64,000 nt of DNA from Pseudomonadota bacterium (GTDB taxonomy: Bacteria; Pseudomonadota; Alphaproteobacteria; Rhizobiales; Xanthobacteraceae): positions 248,001-312,000 of the forward strand of contig JAFEFL010000064.1 in the NCBI GenBank assembly GCA_018240595.1. Reading direction: 5' to 3'. This document shows, piece after piece, positions 17,030 to 26,732 of this stretch. A model generated the notes under the pieces. That model was not told the DNA's origin, did not search any database, and saw only the letters and a list, made by a program, of their open reading frames with translations. The position numbers and the translations under genes were made by a program. Within the stretch, counting starts at the first letter, position 1. Each line of letters starts with the position of its first letter.

Positions 17030-17608
17030 ATGACCGAACACGTCATGAGCGACGAGGAATTGGCGCGACGGATGGCCGGCGGTAGCGGCCGGCCGCGCAA
17101 GCACAATTTGATGGATCGATTCATCAACGGCATCGAGCTCATCGCTGCCTTTTTCGTTGGCATCGTCGCCGCCGATATCTTCATCTCAGTGCTGCTGCGC
17201 TACTTTTTTTCGATCCAGATTCCCGACGCCTACGATTTCGGCCGGCTGCTGCTCGGCATTTTGATCTTCTGGGGCATCGCCGCGACGTCCTATCGCGGCA
17301 CGCACATCACCGTCGATCTGGTCTGGGCCAGTTCGAGCCCGCGCTGGCAACGGATCATCGATATTTTCGCCACGCTCGTTCTGTTGTTCGTGGTGACGGT
17401 GCAGACCTACACTTTGTTGGACAAGGTCACGGGCACCTATAACGACAACGTGCTCACATTCGATCTTCGTCTGCCGACCTGGCCATTCTTCGCCGTGGCC
17501 TGGGCCGGCGACGCCTCGGCCGTGCTGCTGATCGCCATTCGTACCTGGCGGCTCATCTTCCGTCCCCAAGAGATGGAAGGCGGCTATCAGATCAAGGCCG
17601 TCGAGTAA
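17030..17608 (+). CDS. TRAP transporter small membrane subunit (DctQ family)
   Basis: The 192-residue protein has four membrane segments (about residues 32-52, 67-87, 103-125 and 146-166) and the 'SYRGTHITVDL' loop typical of DctQ. The open frame extends upstream to 16976, but ATG 17030 with GAGGG before it gives the expected length; ATG 17045 is also possible. Confidence 0.88.
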   Translation: MTEHVMSDEELARRMAGGSGRPRKHNLMDRFINGIELIAAFFVGIVAADIFISVLLRYFFSIQIPDAYDFGRLLLGILIFWGIAATSYRGTHITVDLVWASSSPRWQRIIDIFATLVLLFVVTVQTYTLLDKVTGTYNDNVLTFDLRLPTWPFFAVAWAGDASAVLLIAIRTWRLIFRPQEMEGGYQIKAVE

Positions 17609-17618
17609 GGAAGCCGCC

Positions 17619-18917
17619 ATGAGCACCAATGCCGTCGCCATTATCGGCTTCGTCTCTCTGTTCGGCCTCATGCTATTGCGCGTGCCGATTGGCATGGCGA
17701 TGGGTCTCGTTGGCGTCACCGGCTTCGGTTACCTCGTCGGCGGTGTGCCGGCGCTGAAGATGGTCGGGCAGACCTGCATGCGCACGGTGACCGACTACAC
17801 GTTCGGCGTCATTCCGATGTTCCTGCTGATGGGCGCCTTCGTCGCCAATTCCGGCATGAGCCGCGAACTGTTCCGCGCCGCCAATTCCTTCCTCGGGCAT
17901 CTGCGCGGCGGCCTCGGCATCGCCACCATCGCCGCCTGCGGCGGCTTCGCCGCGATCTCCGGTTCTTCCGTTGCTACGGCGGCGACGTTCTCGACCGTCG
18001 CCTACCCCGAGATGCGCCGTTACAACTATCCGAAGAGTTTCGCCACGGGCGTGATCGCGGCCGGCGGCACTCTGGGCGCCATGCTGCCGCCGTCCACGGT
18101 GCTGGCGGTCTACGGCATCATAACCGAGCAGGACATCGGCAAATTGTTCATCGCCGGCGTGCTGCCGGGTCTGCTTGCCGCGACGATGTACATCTGCACG
18201 GTGAGCATCATCGGCTTCGTGCGCCCCGACTTCCTGCCGCGCACCCCGCGCCACAGTTATCAGGAACGCATGGAGAGCCTGCGCAATGTGTGGGCGACGC
18301 TGCTGCTGTTCGTCTTCGTCATCGGCGGCCTCTATGGCGGCTTGTTCACGCCGACCGAGGCCGGCGGCATGGGCGCTGGAGGCGCTTTCCTGATCGGCGT
18401 CTTGCGCGGCCGGCTCGATCGCCAGCAAATCCGCCGTTCGCTGCTGCAGGCGACGCGCACCGCCGCTGCGGTGTTCACGGTGCTGATCGGCGCGCTGCTG
18501 TTCGGCTATTTCCTCACCGTCACTCAGACTCCGCAGAAGGTCACCGAGTTTCTCACCGGCCTCGGCATCGGCCGTTACGGCATCCTGGCGCTTATCATGC
18601 TGATGTACTTGGTGCTCGGTTGCCTGATGGATTCGCTCGCCATGGTTATCCTGACCGTGCCGATCATCTTCCCCGTGATCGTGCATCTCGGTTTCAACCC
18701 GATCTGGTTCGGCATCATCATCGTGATGACGGTGGAGCTCGGCCTGATCCACCCGCCGGTCGGCATGATCGTCTTCGTCATAAAAAGCGTGGTGGACGAC
18801 GTCGACTTCACCACCATCTTCAAGGGCGTGGTGCCCTTTATCATCACCGATCTGATCCGGCTGGTGATCCTGATCGCATTTCCGATCATCGCGCTGTGGC
18901 TGCCGTCGCATATGTGA
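17619..18917 (+). CDS. TRAP transporter large membrane subunit (DctM family)
   Basis: The 432-residue protein has about 12 membrane segments and the DctM landmarks 'GVIPMFLLMGAFVANSGMSRELF' region, 'GSSVATAATFSTVAYPEM', 'GGTLGAMLPPSTVLAVYG' and 'VELGLIHPPVGMIVFV'. It is the ion-coupled channel of the importer and begins 10 bases after dctQ. Confidence 0.94.
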   Translation: MSTNAVAIIGFVSLFGLMLLRVPIGMAMGLVGVTGFGYLVGGVPALKMVGQTCMRTVTDYTFGVIPMFLLMGAFVANSGMSRELFRAANSFLGHLRGGLGIATIAACGGFAAISGSSVATAATFSTVAYPEMRRYNYPKSFATGVIAAGGTLGAMLPPSTVLAVYGIITEQDIGKLFIAGVLPGLLAATMYICTVSIIGFVRPDFLPRTPRHSYQERMESLRNVWATLLLFVFVIGGLYGGLFTPTEAGGMGAGGAFLIGVLRGRLDRQQIRRSLLQATRTAAAVFTVLIGALLFGYFLTVTQTPQKVTEFLTGLGIGRYGILALIMLMYLVLGCLMDSLAMVILTVPIIFPVIVHLGFNPIWFGIIIVMTVELGLIHPPVGMIVFVIKSVVDDVDFTTIFKGVVPFIITDLIRLVILIAFPIIALWLPSHM

Positions 18918-18941
18918 CGGCGGATTGCGAAAGGCCACGAC

Positions 18942-21086
18942 ATGGAACGTTCATTCAAGAAAGAAGTCGAAGCGCTCAAGCTCGGCGATGGCGACACCTT
19001 TCACGGTGAGGGCATTCTCGCTGTCACCAAGGCGCTGCTGCAATCCGGCGTGTCCTATGTCGGCGGCTATCAGGGCGCGCCGGTGTCGCACCTGCTCGAC
19101 GTGCTGGTCGATGCCGAGGGCATCATGGCCGAGCTCGGCGTGCATCTGGAAACCTGCTCGAACGAAGCCAGCGCCGCCGCCATGCTGGGGGCCTCGATCA
19201 ATTATCCGCTGCGCGGCGCGGTGACGTGGAAATCCATCGTTGGCACCAACGTTGCCGCCGACGCGCTGTCGAACCTGTCGTCGCCCGGCGTCGTTGGCGG
19301 CGCCATGATCATTCTCGGCGAGGATTACGGCGAGGGCGCCAGCGTCATCCAGGAGCGCTCTTATGCTTATGCGCTGAAGTCGTCGATGTGGCTGCTCGAT
19401 CCGCGGCCCGATCTGCCAACCATCGTGCGCATGGTGGAGAAGGGCTTCGAACTGTCCGAGGCGAGCCACGCGCCGGTGATGCTCGATCTGCGCATCCGCG
19501 CCTGCCATGTCACCGGCCAGTTCGCCACCAAGGACAACCGCAAGGGCGAAGTGTCAGGACTCAACCGCCTCAGCGGGCCGCCGCGCTTCAACTACGCGCG
19601 GCTGGCGCATCCGCCGGTGATCTATGCGCAGGAGAAGCTCAAGGTCGAGCAGCGCTTGCCGGCGGCGCGCGCCTTCATTCGCGAGCACAAGCTCAACGAG
19701 ACGATTCACGGTGATCTCGGCGATATCGGCATCATCGCCATGGGCGGCCTGACCAACAGCGTGCTGCGTGGCCTGGAGCGGCTCGGCCTTGCCGACGTGT
19801 TCGGCGCCTCGCGCGTGCCGCTGCACGTGCTCAACGTCGCCTATCCGCTGGTGCCGGAGGAGATTCGCGAGTTCTGCGCCACCAAGCGCGCCGTCCTGGT
19901 GGTCGAGGAAGGCCATCCCGATTACATCGAGCAGGCCGTCAACGTTGAACTGCGCCGCGCCGACATCCAGACCAAGGTTTACGGCAAGGGCCTGCTGCCT
20001 CAGGGCGGCGAATACACCTCCGAGGTGCTGCTCGGCGGCCTTGCCGCCTTTCTGCAGGCGTCGCGGCCGAACGGCATCGATGCCGACGCGCTGGCGGAAG
20101 AGGCGGGACGCATCGTCGCGCGCAAGGCCGCGGCCGCGCAGGCGATCGGGCCCGCGCTTCCCGTCCGTCCGCCGACCTTCTGCACCGGCTGCCCGGAGCG
20201 CCCGGTGTTCTCGGCGATCAAGCTGATGCAGCGCGAGATCGGGCCGACGCATATCTCGGCCGACATCGGTTGCCACGCCTTCGCGACCTTCGCGCCGTTC
20301 TCGTTCGGCAATTCGATCCTCGGTTACGGCATGTCGCTCGCCAGCGCCGCGGCGGTCGGGCCGAACATGGAGCGCCGGCCGATCGCGATCATGGGCGACG
20401 GCGGCTTCTGGCATAATGGCCTGATCACCGGCGTTGCCTCGAACCTGTTCAACAAGGGCGACGGCGTTCTGGTCGTCATGCAGAACGGCTACACCTCGGC
20501 GACCGGGCTGCAATACATGCCGTCGAGCAAGGCGAGCCGCTCCGGCGCGCCGCCGGGCATGGACATCGAGCAGACCTTGAGTTCGATGGGCGTCAAGTGG
20601 ATGCGCAAGGTGCGCACCTACAGCGTCGCCAAGATGGCGACGACGCTGAAGGAGGCGATGAAGAGCGCCGAGCGCGGCCTCAAGGTCATCATCGCCGACG
20701 GCGAGTGCCAGTTGGCGCGGCAGCGCCGCGTCCGCGCCGAGGACGCCGTGAAGCTGGAACGCGGCGAGCGTGTCACCCGCACGCGCTACGGCGTCGATGA
20801 CGCCATCTGCACCGGCGACCATTCCTGCATACGGCTGTCCGGCTGTCCGTCGCTGACGGTGAAGCCGTCGCCCGATCCGCTGCGTACCGATCCGGTCGCC
20901 AGCGTCATCGATAGTTGCGTCGGCTGCGGCCTGTGCGGCGAGGTCGCGCATGCCGCGGTGCTGTGCCCCTCGTTCTATCGCGCCGAGATCGTGCGCAATG
21001 CGACGTGGTGGGACCGCGCTCTGTTCAAGATTCGCCAGACGGTGATCGGCTGGCTCGGCGGCTATAACGGTGCGGCAACCGCATGA
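18942..21086 (+). CDS. iorA: Indolepyruvate/arylpyruvate:ferredoxin oxidoreductase, alpha (TPP) subunit
   Basis: The 714-residue protein has the IorA layout: an N-terminal pyrimidine-binding domain (with 'GYQGAPVSHLLDVL' near residue 43), a transketolase C-like region, a TPP-binding C-domain from about 420 ('PTFCTGCPERPVFSAI' then 'MGDGGFWHNGL') and a C-terminal ferredoxin-like segment with cysteines in 'CTGDHSCIRLSGCP' and 'CVGCGLC'. These enzymes decarboxylate arylpyruvates to arylacetyl-CoA and reduce ferredoxin. Next to 4-hydroxyphenylacetate genes, the transaminated forms of tyrosine or phenylalanine are plausible substrates. It overlaps iorB by 4 bases. Confidence 0.88.
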   Translation: MERSFKKEVEALKLGDGDTFHGEGILAVTKALLQSGVSYVGGYQGAPVSHLLDVLVDAEGIMAELGVHLETCSNEASAAAMLGASINYPLRGAVTWKSIVGTNVAADALSNLSSPGVVGGAMIILGEDYGEGASVIQERSYAYALKSSMWLLDPRPDLPTIVRMVEKGFELSEASHAPVMLDLRIRACHVTGQFATKDNRKGEVSGLNRLSGPPRFNYARLAHPPVIYAQEKLKVEQRLPAARAFIREHKLNETIHGDLGDIGIIAMGGLTNSVLRGLERLGLADVFGASRVPLHVLNVAYPLVPEEIREFCATKRAVLVVEEGHPDYIEQAVNVELRRADIQTKVYGKGLLPQGGEYTSEVLLGGLAAFLQASRPNGIDADALAEEAGRIVARKAAAAQAIGPALPVRPPTFCTGCPERPVFSAIKLMQREIGPTHISADIGCHAFATFAPFSFGNSILGYGMSLASAAAVGPNMERRPIAIMGDGGFWHNGLITGVASNLFNKGDGVLVVMQNGYTSATGLQYMPSSKASRSGAPPGMDIEQTLSSMGVKWMRKVRTYSVAKMATTLKEAMKSAERGLKVIIADGECQLARQRRVRAEDAVKLERGERVTRTRYGVDDAICTGDHSCIRLSGCPSLTVKPSPDPLRTDPVASVIDSCVGCGLCGEVAHAAVLCPSFYRAEIVRNATWWDRALFKIRQTVIGWLGGYNGAATA

Positions 21087-22603
21087 GCCCGGCACGTCCC
21101 ATCACCATGCTGATTGCCGCGCTCGGCGGCGAAGGCGGCGGCGTTCTTACCCAATGGATCGTCAGCGCCGCGGAAGCCGCCGGCTTTCCGGTGCAGTCGA
21201 CGTCGATCCCCGGCGTCGCACAGCGCACCGGCGCCACCACCTATTACATCGAGATATTCCCCGAGCAGGCCGCTGCGCTGAACGGCAAGCGTCCGGTGCT
21301 GGCGCTGACGCCGGGCATCGGTGACATCGATGTCGTCGTCGCCAGTGAGTTGCTGGAAGCCGGACGGACCGTGCTCAACGGCTTTGTCACGCCAGATCGG
21401 ACTCATGTCATCGCCTCGCTCAGCCGTTTTTTCACCATGGACGAGAAGACGGCCATGGGTGACGGCCGCTACGACGACGACAAGCTCACCAAGCTGATCA
21501 AGGAGCAGGCGCGCGACGCGGTGCTGTTCGACATGACGCGTCTGGCGAGCGAGAACGGCGCCATGGTCAACGCCGTCATGCTCGGCGCCATAGCCGGCTT
21601 CGCCCGACTGCCGATCACTATCGAGCTGTTCCTCGCTGCGATCGGCGGCAGCGGCAAGGGCGGCGAGGCCAACCGGCGTGGCTTCCAGGCCGGCCTCGCG
21701 GCCGTGCGGGCGCAAGCCGCGGCCGGGACGGCTGTTGCTGGCAAAAAGAACGCTCCGGCCACTTTGGCATCGCTCGAGCAGCAGGCCGCTGCGGCCTATC
21801 CCGGCGTCGCGCAGCCGATCGTCATCGAAGGTGTGCGCCGTCTCGTGCCCTATCAAAGCACGGCCTATGCCCAGCTCTACCTCGACCGTCTGAAGCGGGT
21901 CGCCGAGGCCGACCGGCAGAGCGGCGCGAAAGGCGGTCTCCTCAAGGAGGTGGCGCGGCATCTCGCGGTGCGCATGTCCTACGAGGATGTGGTCCGCGTC
22001 GCCCAGGAGAAAATCTCGCCGGAGCGCATGGCCCGCATCGCCCGCGAGGAACTGCGCGCCAAGGGTGAACCCTATTCGGTGCACGATTTCCTCAAGCCCG
22101 GCATCGAGGAGCTGTGCCAGCTTCTGCCGCCGGCGCTCGCCAAGCCGATTCTCGCGCTCGCCGAGCGCAAGGGCTGGCTCGGCCGCTTTCACTTCGGCAT
22201 GGAAATCAATTCGACCTCGGTGAGCGGCTATCTGCGCTTCCTGTTTCTCGCCAAGCTGCGCGCGGTGCGGCCTTACGGCCATCGCTACGCGCAGGAGCAG
22301 GCGCAGATCGAATCCTGGCTCGGCCTGATCGTGGATGCAGCAAAGCGCTCCTCGGCGCTGGCGCTCGAAGTCGCGGAATGCGCGCGGCTGATCAAGGGCT
22401 ATGGCGACACGCATGCCCGCGGCTTGTCGAACTACGCTCGCATCGAGGTGGCGCTCATTCGCCCGGCCATCGCCGGCGCCATGCCGCTCGAGCGGGCGGT
22501 CGACGCCGTCGCGTCGGCCCGGACCGCTGCGTTGGTCGATCCCGACGGTGAGAGCTTGGCCAAATGCCTGGTTGAGAGCGGTGCCGTGGCCGAGGCGGCT
22601 TGA
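21083..22603 (+). CDS. iorB: Indolepyruvate oxidoreductase beta subunit with C-terminal DUF6537 extension
   Basis: The first 190 or so residues are the gamma/beta domain of 2-oxoacid:ferredoxin oxidoreductases ('GGEGGGVLTQWIVSAAEAAG' at the start and 'GVAQRTGATTYYIE' near 48). About 300 further residues form a helical extension that I match to DUF6537, found in long IorB forms. Classical archaeal IorB is only about 200 residues. The ATGA overlap with iorA suggests coupled translation of the two subunits. The role of the extension is not known. Confidence 0.85.
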   Translation: MSPARPITMLIAALGGEGGGVLTQWIVSAAEAAGFPVQSTSIPGVAQRTGATTYYIEIFPEQAAALNGKRPVLALTPGIGDIDVVVASELLEAGRTVLNGFVTPDRTHVIASLSRFFTMDEKTAMGDGRYDDDKLTKLIKEQARDAVLFDMTRLASENGAMVNAVMLGAIAGFARLPITIELFLAAIGGSGKGGEANRRGFQAGLAAVRAQAAAGTAVAGKKNAPATLASLEQQAAAAYPGVAQPIVIEGVRRLVPYQSTAYAQLYLDRLKRVAEADRQSGAKGGLLKEVARHLAVRMSYEDVVRVAQEKISPERMARIAREELRAKGEPYSVHDFLKPGIEELCQLLPPALAKPILALAERKGWLGRFHFGMEINSTSVSGYLRFLFLAKLRAVRPYGHRYAQEQAQIESWLGLIVDAAKRSSALALEVAECARLIKGYGDTHARGLSNYARIEVALIRPAIAGAMPLERAVDAVASARTAALVDPDGESLAKCLVESGAVAEAA

Positions 22604-22698
22604 GGCTCAAGCCTGTGGTCGCCAAACAACAGGGCATCGCCGCAAATTGCGTCGTGGTGCCACCCCCACCAGTGCACCGCCCGTCTCTTAATCCAGTT

Positions 22699-22711
22699 TG
22701 TCTATTAGACA
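22699..22711. promoter_or_regulatory. Palindrome TGTCTA-T-TAGACA before the chemoreceptor gene
   Basis: A perfect 6-bp inverted repeat around one base lies about 75 bases before the chemoreceptor start, in an AT-rich stretch of the 182-base gap. Nothing else in the gap (22604-22785) is recognisable except the ribosome binding site. It may be a regulator site; no specific protein can be named. Confidence 0.35.
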
Positions 22712-22785
22712 GCGTTATCCGGTAAAACTTTTATTCAACTCGTCGAAATATTGTTCGCCCCTATCGAGGTAAGGGGCACTTCTCA

Positions 22786-24519
22786 ATGCGGATTTTCTTC
22801 GGCGTACAGGCGCGACTCTACGGCATTATCATTTTGGCACTGGCTGGTCTTTTCGTTCTCGGGGCAGTCAACACCTACAAGGCGAACGAGAGCCTGGTTT
22901 CGCGCCGTCAGGCCGAACTGAAGAATCTGGTCGAAGCCGCCTACGGTGCGGTCGCGGCGCAGTACGATCTTTTCAAAGCCGGGAAGATCACCGAAGAGCA
23001 GGCCAAAAAGGCCGCCGGCGACGCGCTCACCAGCATGCGCTTCCAGGGTGACAACTACTTCTTTGTCACCGGCATGGACATGTCCAATGTGCTCAACCCC
23101 GGCAATCCGAAGATGGTCGGGAAGGATATGAGCCAGTTCAAGGACGCGAGCGGCCGGTACTTCGTGCAGGAAATGACGAAGATCGCTCGGGAAAAGGGCG
23201 AAGGCTTCGTCGATTACGACTGGGCGAAGCCCGGCACCGACAAGCCGATTCCGAAGACCTCCTATATCAAGCTGTTCGCGCCGTGGGGCTGGATCGTCGG
23301 CACCGGCGTTTACAACGATGATATCGCGGTCGATCGCGACAAGCTGCTGTCGGCCACCTTGATGGTCGGACTGATCATTGCCCTTATCACCGGCGGCCTC
23401 GCGTTCTTCGTGGCGCGCAACATCAACAGCCGCGTGTCCCGCCTGGGTTCGCTCAGCACGGCGATCGAGGAGCTGTCGCGCGGCAATTTCGCGGTGCGAC
23501 TGCCGCAGACCGGCGGCCGTGACGAAATCGGCCGCATCACCACGGCGATCCACGCCATGATCGAACGGCTGTCGGACACGATGACCGCCATCGCTCGCGC
23601 CAGCGGCGAAGTCACCAATGCGTCGGCCGAAATCTCGACCAGCACGACCGACCTGTCGCAGCGCACCGAGGAGCAGGCGGCGAGCCTCGAGCAAACGACG
23701 GCCGCCATGCAGGAACTGGCGCAGACCGTGAAACGCAACGCGACCAACGCCCAGGAAGCCAACCGCTCCGCCGGTGCCACCCAAGAAGTTGCCGATCGCG
23801 GCGGCCAGGTGGTCGTGCAGGCAGTGCAGGCGATGGCGAAGATCGAGGACTCCTCGCGCAAGATCTCCGACATCATCGGCGTCATCGATGAGATCGCGCG
23901 ACAGACCAACCTTTTGGCGCTCAATGCCGCGGTTGAAGCGGCGCGGGCCGGCGAAGCAGGCCGCGGCTTCGCGGTCGTCGCGTCGGAAGTCCGCAGCCTC
24001 GCGCAGCGCTCGTCGCAAGCCGCCAAGGACATCACCGACCTCATCACCAATTCGAGCGGTCAGGTGAAAGATGGCGTCGAACTCGTCAATCGCGCCGGCG
24101 TCTCGCTCAACGAGATCGTTGGTTCGATCAAGGGCATGAGCTCGGTCGTCGCCGAGATCGCCGAAGCAAGCTCTGAGCAGGCCACCGGCATCGAGGAAAT
24201 CAACCGCGCTCTGGCGCAGATGGACGAGGCGATCCAGCAGAACTCGGCGCTGGTCGAACAGAACGCCGCCACTGCCAAGACGCTGGAGCATCAGGCGAAG
24301 ACGATGGACGAGCAGGTCGCGTTCTTCAATCTGGGGGCCGAACAGCGCAAGGCGGCGCCGATGGCGGCCGCGCCGACCAAGGCAGCGATCGCCAGGCCGG
24401 TGGAGGCCCGGCCGAGGCAAAAGGCGATTCCGCAAATGCGGAACGTCGCCTCCGGCCGCAGCGCTGCCGTCAAGCGCCCCGCGCCCGCGGCCGAAGCCGA
24501 CGACTGGAAGGAATTCTAG
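22786..24519 (+). CDS. Methyl-accepting chemotaxis protein with single Cache sensor and CheR/CheB tail
   Basis: The 577-residue receptor has a membrane segment at about 10-30, a periplasmic single-Cache (sCache_2) sensor at about 35-180 with 'GDNYFFVTG' and 'PWGWIVGTGVYNDDI', a second membrane segment at about 187-207, a HAMP domain, and the cytoplasmic signalling hairpin with 'IDEIARQTNLLALNAAVEAA'. It ends 'DDWKEF', which fits the xWxxF tether that recruits the methyltransferase and methylesterase. The sCache_2 family often senses small organic acids. Its position after aromatic-acid genes is suggestive only. Confidence 0.93.
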   Translation: MRIFFGVQARLYGIIILALAGLFVLGAVNTYKANESLVSRRQAELKNLVEAAYGAVAAQYDLFKAGKITEEQAKKAAGDALTSMRFQGDNYFFVTGMDMSNVLNPGNPKMVGKDMSQFKDASGRYFVQEMTKIAREKGEGFVDYDWAKPGTDKPIPKTSYIKLFAPWGWIVGTGVYNDDIAVDRDKLLSATLMVGLIIALITGGLAFFVARNINSRVSRLGSLSTAIEELSRGNFAVRLPQTGGRDEIGRITTAIHAMIERLSDTMTAIARASGEVTNASAEISTSTTDLSQRTEEQAASLEQTTAAMQELAQTVKRNATNAQEANRSAGATQEVADRGGQVVVQAVQAMAKIEDSSRKISDIIGVIDEIARQTNLLALNAAVEAARAGEAGRGFAVVASEVRSLAQRSSQAAKDITDLITNSSGQVKDGVELVNRAGVSLNEIVGSIKGMSSVVAEIAEASSEQATGIEEINRALAQMDEAIQQNSALVEQNAATAKTLEHQAKTMDEQVAFFNLGAEQRKAAPMAAAPTKAAIARPVEARPRQKAIPQMRNVASGRSAAVKRPAPAAEADDWKEF

Positions 24520-24638
24520 TCCGCGCTGCGCCGCATTCCGCGCGGCGGCCCCTCAAAAAGTGAGGCCCCCGGCTCTTGCGAACCGAGGGCCTCGACGGGA
24601 GGGACAGTGCCGGGTTTCCGCCCCTACCGCTGGCTCTG

Positions 24639-24680
24639 GGGAGACATGGACATGAAGCCCATGTCTCCCTTTTCGTTTTA
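24639..24680 (+). terminator. Rho-independent terminator after the chemoreceptor gene
   Basis: A perfect 11-bp stem (24639-24649 with 24659-24669) closes a 9-base loop and is followed by TTTTCGTTTT. The T-run is on the plus strand, so it ends transcription of the chemoreceptor gene just before the convergent amt gene. Confidence 0.75.
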
Positions 24681-26018
24681 CTGCACCGTTTCGCCGTGCA
24701 GCGTGATGTCGAGGCCTTCCTCTTCGCCCTGCTCGCTCGGACGCAGGCCGACCACAGCCTTGACGATGTAGAGGATGATCAGAGTCGCGATCGCGGTGTA
24801 GATCAGCGTGACGCCAACGCCATAGACCTGGGTCATGACGGAGCCGTCCTTGCCGGCCGGGTTGACCGCGACGTCGGCGAAGACGCCGGTCAGGATCGCG
24901 CCGATGATGCCGCCGACGCCGTGCACGCCGAAAGCGTCGAGCGAGTCGTCGTAGCCCAGCGCCTTCTTCACGTGGACCGCGGCGATGTAGCAGCCGACGC
25001 CGGCGATGAGGCCGATGATCAGCGCGCCAGTCGGATTGACGAAGCCCGACGCCGGTGTGACGGCGACGAGGCCGGCAACCGCGCCGGAGACGATGCCGAG
25101 CACGCTCGGCTTCTTGGTGACGATCCACTCAGCGAACATCCAGGCGAGCGCCGCCGCGGCGGTCGCAACCTGCGTGTTGATCATGGCCGCGCCGGCGAGC
25201 GCGTTCGAGGCAGCAGCCGAACCGGCGTTGAAGCCGAACCAGCCGACCCACAGCAGCGCCGCGCCGATATAGGCGTAGACGAGGTTGTAAGGCGCCATCG
25301 AGACGGTGCCGTAGCCTTTGCGCTTGCCGAGGACGAGGGCACAGACCAGACCGGCAACGCCGGCGTTGATGTGCACGACGGTGCCGCCGGCAAAGTCGAG
25401 CACGCCAGCCGAACCGAGGAAGCCGCCGCCCCAGACCCAATGCGCGATCGGGCAATAGACGAACAGCAGCCACAGGCCGATGAACCACATCAGCGCCGAA
25501 AACTTCATGCGGTCGGCGAACGCGCCGCAGATCAGCGCCGGCGTGATGATCGCGAACGTCATCTGGAACATGACGAACACGGTCTCGGGAATCGTCGCCG
25601 CGAGCGAGTTCGTGGTTTCGGCACCGACGCCGGCCAGGAACAGCTTGGAGAAGCTGCCGAGATAGGCGTTGGCGCTGCCTTCGGTGAAGGCGAGCGAGTA
25701 GCCGATGATCATCCACAGCACCGTCACCAGACAGGTGATGGCGAAGGACTGCATCACGGTGGCGAGCACGTTCTTCTTGCGCACCATGCCGGCGTAGAAC
25801 AGGCCGAGGCCCGGGATGGTCATCATCAGAACGAGCGCGGTCGAGGTGAGCATCCAGGCGGTGTCACCGGTGTCGAGCTTCGGCGCGGCGGCGGCGGCCG
25901 GCGCGGCAGCAGCGGCCGGTGCCGCCGTCTGCGCGAAGGCGCCGTCGGCGACGATCAGGCCGACTGTCAGTGCGGCGAGCGCTAGCAGCCCCGCACTGGA
26001 GATTTTCTTCAACGTCAT
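24678..26018 (-). CDS. amt: Ammonium transporter, copy 1 (with signal peptide)
   Basis: The 446-residue protein has an N-terminal signal peptide, an Ala-rich linker (about residues 28-48) and eleven membrane segments of the Amt/Rh family. Signatures include 'DTAWMLTSTALVLMMTIPGLGLF' with 'YAGMVRKKN', and the 'GVHGVGGIIG' motif with the second pore histidine near residue 390. It moves ammonium through the inner membrane and is gated by the GlnK protein encoded 37 bases upstream. Confidence 0.95.
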   Translation of the reverse strand: MTLKKISSAGLLALAALTVGLIVADGAFAQTAAPAAAAAPAAAAAPKLDTGDTAWMLTSTALVLMMTIPGLGLFYAGMVRKKNVLATVMQSFAITCLVTVLWMIIGYSLAFTEGSANAYLGSFSKLFLAGVGAETTNSLAATIPETVFVMFQMTFAIITPALICGAFADRMKFSALMWFIGLWLLFVYCPIAHWVWGGGFLGSAGVLDFAGGTVVHINAGVAGLVCALVLGKRKGYGTVSMAPYNLVYAYIGAALLWVGWFGFNAGSAAASNALAGAAMINTQVATAAAALAWMFAEWIVTKKPSVLGIVSGAVAGLVAVTPASGFVNPTGALIIGLIAGVGCYIAAVHVKKALGYDDSLDAFGVHGVGGIIGAILTGVFADVAVNPAGKDGSVMTQVYGVGVTLIYTAIATLIILYIVKAVVGLRPSEQGEEEGLDITLHGETVQ

Positions 26019-26055
26019 GGTCTAACTCCTGTCGGTAATGTTTGTGCGGGTTGCT

Positions 26056-26394
<339 letters not shown>

Positions 26395-26501
26395 GGATTC
26401 GATCCCCGCTTGAGCCCGTTTTGACTTCCACACAGTGCGGGCCGTTTCACTGAGCCGGGCCGGACGAAGCACGCTTCGCAGGCATGACCGCGAGGAGAGA
26501 A

Positions 26502-26516
26502 TCAAATGCCGTGCCA
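26502..26516 (-). promoter_or_regulatory. Sigma-54-like -24/-12 element before glnK copy 1
   Basis: On the minus strand the bases read TGGCAC-N5-TTGA, against the consensus TGGCAC-N5-TTGC; only the last, usually conserved, C differs. It lies about 110 bases before the glnK start, a normal place for a nitrogen-regulated promoter. No clear NtrC pair was found upstream. Confidence 0.45.
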
Positions 26517-26683
26517 GATGCCGCGCCGGCGCTACCGTTCTGATATAAAAAGGCTAATTGGTACTCGGCGCGCGGGCGGGCAAACCCGGGGCACAGTGGC
26601 GCTTAATCGAGCATCGCCCGGTATCGCTGTTGCCTAATAAATAGGCCGCGGTGGAACCGCCTTGCGGTCGCCAAAACAGGACG

Positions 26684-26708
26684 CGCCCGGCCCTTTCCGG
26701 GCCGGGCG
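26684..26708 (-). terminator. Hairpin downstream of amt copy 2
   Basis: A 10-bp GC-rich stem (26684-26693 with 26699-26708) lies 24 bases after the amt copy 2 stop. On the minus strand a short TTTT follows only 7-8 bases later, so it is a moderate terminator between the two glnK-amt units. Confidence 0.5.
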
Positions 26709-26732
26709 CTGTCGTCTTCAATAATCGCCGTC

